Assembly (NCBI GenBank): GCA_029260695.1 | Contig: JAJDCT010000335.1 | Coordinates: 1 to 5,427, forward strand | Reading direction: 5' to 3' | Origin: Phycisphaeraceae bacterium | GTDB taxonomy: Bacteria > Planctomycetota > Phycisphaerae > Phycisphaerales > Phycisphaeraceae | Length of the DNA: 5,427 bases | Part shown: piece after piece, positions 4,319-5,427 of the stretch | How positions within the stretch are numbered: the stretch's first letter is position 1 | How the letters are laid out: each line of letters opens with the position of its first letter | The notes under the pieces: generated by a model | Seen by the model: only the letters and a program-made list of their open reading frames with translations | Database searches by the model: none | Told to the model about the DNA's origin: nothing | Position numbers and translations under genes: made by a program

Positions 4319-5427
4319 TTAAGTGACGATGCCAAGCGGTGCGGTGGCTTGCCAATGGCCGCGGGTGAAGTCGGGGAAGCTGGCGGGTTGGCCGTTGTGG
4401 GCGACAGACCAGGCGCTTAGCGGGCGGACGGCGGACCAGCTTGCGCCTTCGTAGACGTTTTGGTCCATGGGCAAACCTTCACGCAGGCATTCGATGATGC
4501 GGAGGGTCATGGCGTAGTCCATGCCGCCGTGGCCGCCGGCGCGGGTGGCTTCTTCACCGATGCGCTTCCACAGGGGGTGCTCGAACTCGTCGTAGACTTC
4601 CTGCATGGCGTCGCCCTGGGTCCATTCGTGGTAGCTGCCGCGTCCTTCTAATGCCAAGCGTGTTGGGAAGCCAGCGAAGACGCCGTTGGTGCCCTGGATC
4701 AGGTTGTGGCGGGAGTAGGGGCGCGGGGTGGCGGTGTCCCATTGGACCATGATGGTCCGGCCGAGGTGGGTTTTGATGAGGCTGGTGTTGATGTCGCCGC
4801 TGATGTATTTAGCCTGGTTTCTTGGGTGATCGGGCGGGAAGTTTTCTTTTGCAAACTTCTGCCTGCCTAGCGCGGGGCTGCTCATGGAGACGATCGAATC
4901 GAAGCGGTCGTCGGTGCGGTCGATGTTCATGTATTGGGCGACCGGCCCCAGGCCGTGGGTCGGGTAGAGGTTGCCGTTCTCCTGTGTGTGGTAGGCGGTA
5001 CGCCAGGAGCCGGTGCCGTGGTCGGTGTCGTGCATCTGGTAGCGTAGGTCGTGGATGTATCCCGCCTCGCCGTGGGTCAGGTCGCCGAGCACGCCGCGTC
5101 GGCAGAGGTTCAGTGCGAGCAGCTCGTCTCGGCCGAAGTTGACGTTCTCCAGCATCATGCAGTGGCGTTGTGTTTTCTCGCAGGTATCGATTAGTTGCCA
5201 GAGCTCGTCGATGGTGAGGGCCATGGGGACTTCGATGAATGCGTGCTTGCCGGCGAGCATGGTGTCGACACCCTGGGGGCAGTGCCAACGCCAGGGTGTG
5301 GAGATGAAGACGGCGTCGATGTCGTCACGTTGGAGAAGTTTTTTGTAGTCGTGGTTGCCGTCGGTGTAGAGCGTTGGGGCGGTGCGGCCGGCGTCGGTGC
5401 AGAACTTTTGGGCTTGGTTAGCGGCGG
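4319..5427 (-). CDS. GH109-type NAD-dependent glycosidase (alpha-N-acetylgalactosaminidase-like, Gfo/Idh/MocA fold), N-terminus cut off
   Basis: The frame is open to the right edge; 368 C-terminal residues are visible of an expected ~440-470. The first visible part ([25 protein letters not shown]) is the second half of a Rossmann domain of the Gfo/Idh/MocA superfamily. What follows fits glycoside hydrolase family 109: [67 protein letters not shown] and FPDFTRGHW. The Glu, Tyr/His, Arg, Tyr-Pro-Thr-His and Tyr positions I recall lining the active site of the Elizabethkingia enzyme are all present. GH109 enzymes release terminal GalNAc using tightly bound NAD+, by transient oxidation at C3 and elimination. 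The GxGxxG motif and any export signal lie beyond the window, so location is unknown. The ATG at 5258-5260 is internal, since conserved sequence continues upstream of it. A related sugar dehydrogenase is possible but less likely. Confidence 0.88.
   Translation of the reverse strand, partial: AANQAQKFCTDAGRTAPTLYTDGNHDYKKLLQRDDIDAVFISTPWRWHCPQGVDTMLAGKHAFIEVPMALTIDELWQLIDTCEKTQRHCMMLENVNFGRDELLALNLCRRGVLGDLTHGEAGYIHDLRYQMHDTDHGTGSWRTAYHTQENGNLYPTHGLGPVAQYMNIDRTDDRFDSIVSMSSPALGRQKFAKENFPPDHPRNQAKYISGDINTSLIKTHLGRTIMVQWDTATPRPYSRHNLIQGTNGVFAGFPTRLALEGRGSYHEWTQGDAMQEVYDEFEHPLWKRIGEEATRAGGHGGMDYAMTLRIIECLREGLPMDQNVYEGASWSAVRPLSAWSVAHNGQPASFPDFTRGHWQATAPLGIVT

Overview
This is a GC-rich stretch that most likely comes from a planctomycete, probably of the Phycisphaerae type. 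The best clue is the secreted protein at 1040-1963. It combines dockerin-like repeats of the form GDxNxDGFxGIxDLNxVLxxWN with a C-terminal sorting tail related to PEP-CTERM, a combination typical of that group. The GH109-type glycosidase at the right edge also fits. The assignment rests on family resemblance only; there is no rRNA or other taxonomic marker here.

Layout from left to right. (1) 2-1056, plus strand: a sulfane-sulfur pair. It holds the 3' end of a CoA-disulfide-reductase-like flavoprotein with a fused rhodanese domain, then, after 2 bases, a YgaP-like membrane rhodanese. (2) 1040-1963, minus strand: an exported protein with an Lcl_C/DUF1566-like domain, two dockerin-type repeats and a PEP-CTERM-like tail. 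It converges on the rhodanese gene and overlaps its 3' end by 17 bases. (3) 2162-3013, minus strand: an Mrp/NBP35-family P-loop ATPase related to iron-sulfur cluster carriers, lacking both the usual N-terminal MIP18 domain and the CxxC motif. (4) 3014-3223: a divergent intergenic region with G-rich repeats. (5) 3224-4159, plus strand: a His-rich, exported Spy/CpxP-like (LTxxQ) protein made of a full module and a shortened second copy, followed by a strong intrinsic terminator at 4203-4226. (6) 4319-5427, minus strand: most of a GH109-type NAD-dependent glycosidase (Gfo/Idh/MocA fold), its N-terminus cut off by the window edge.

Only the first two genes form an obvious functional unit: both handle persulfide or sulfane sulfur, one in the cytoplasm and one at the membrane. 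The others look like separate transcription units: surface display (PEP-CTERM protein), Fe-S or metal homeostasis (Mrp), envelope stress or metal binding (Spy-like) and glycan breakdown (GH109).

I found no mobile element, CRISPR array, tRNA or rRNA, and no clear evidence of a wholly new system. The points most worth a second look are the two-module Spy-like protein, the stripped-down Mrp, the G-rich repeats between them, and the atypical PEP-CTERM tail. No gene-free stretch exceeds 300 bases.
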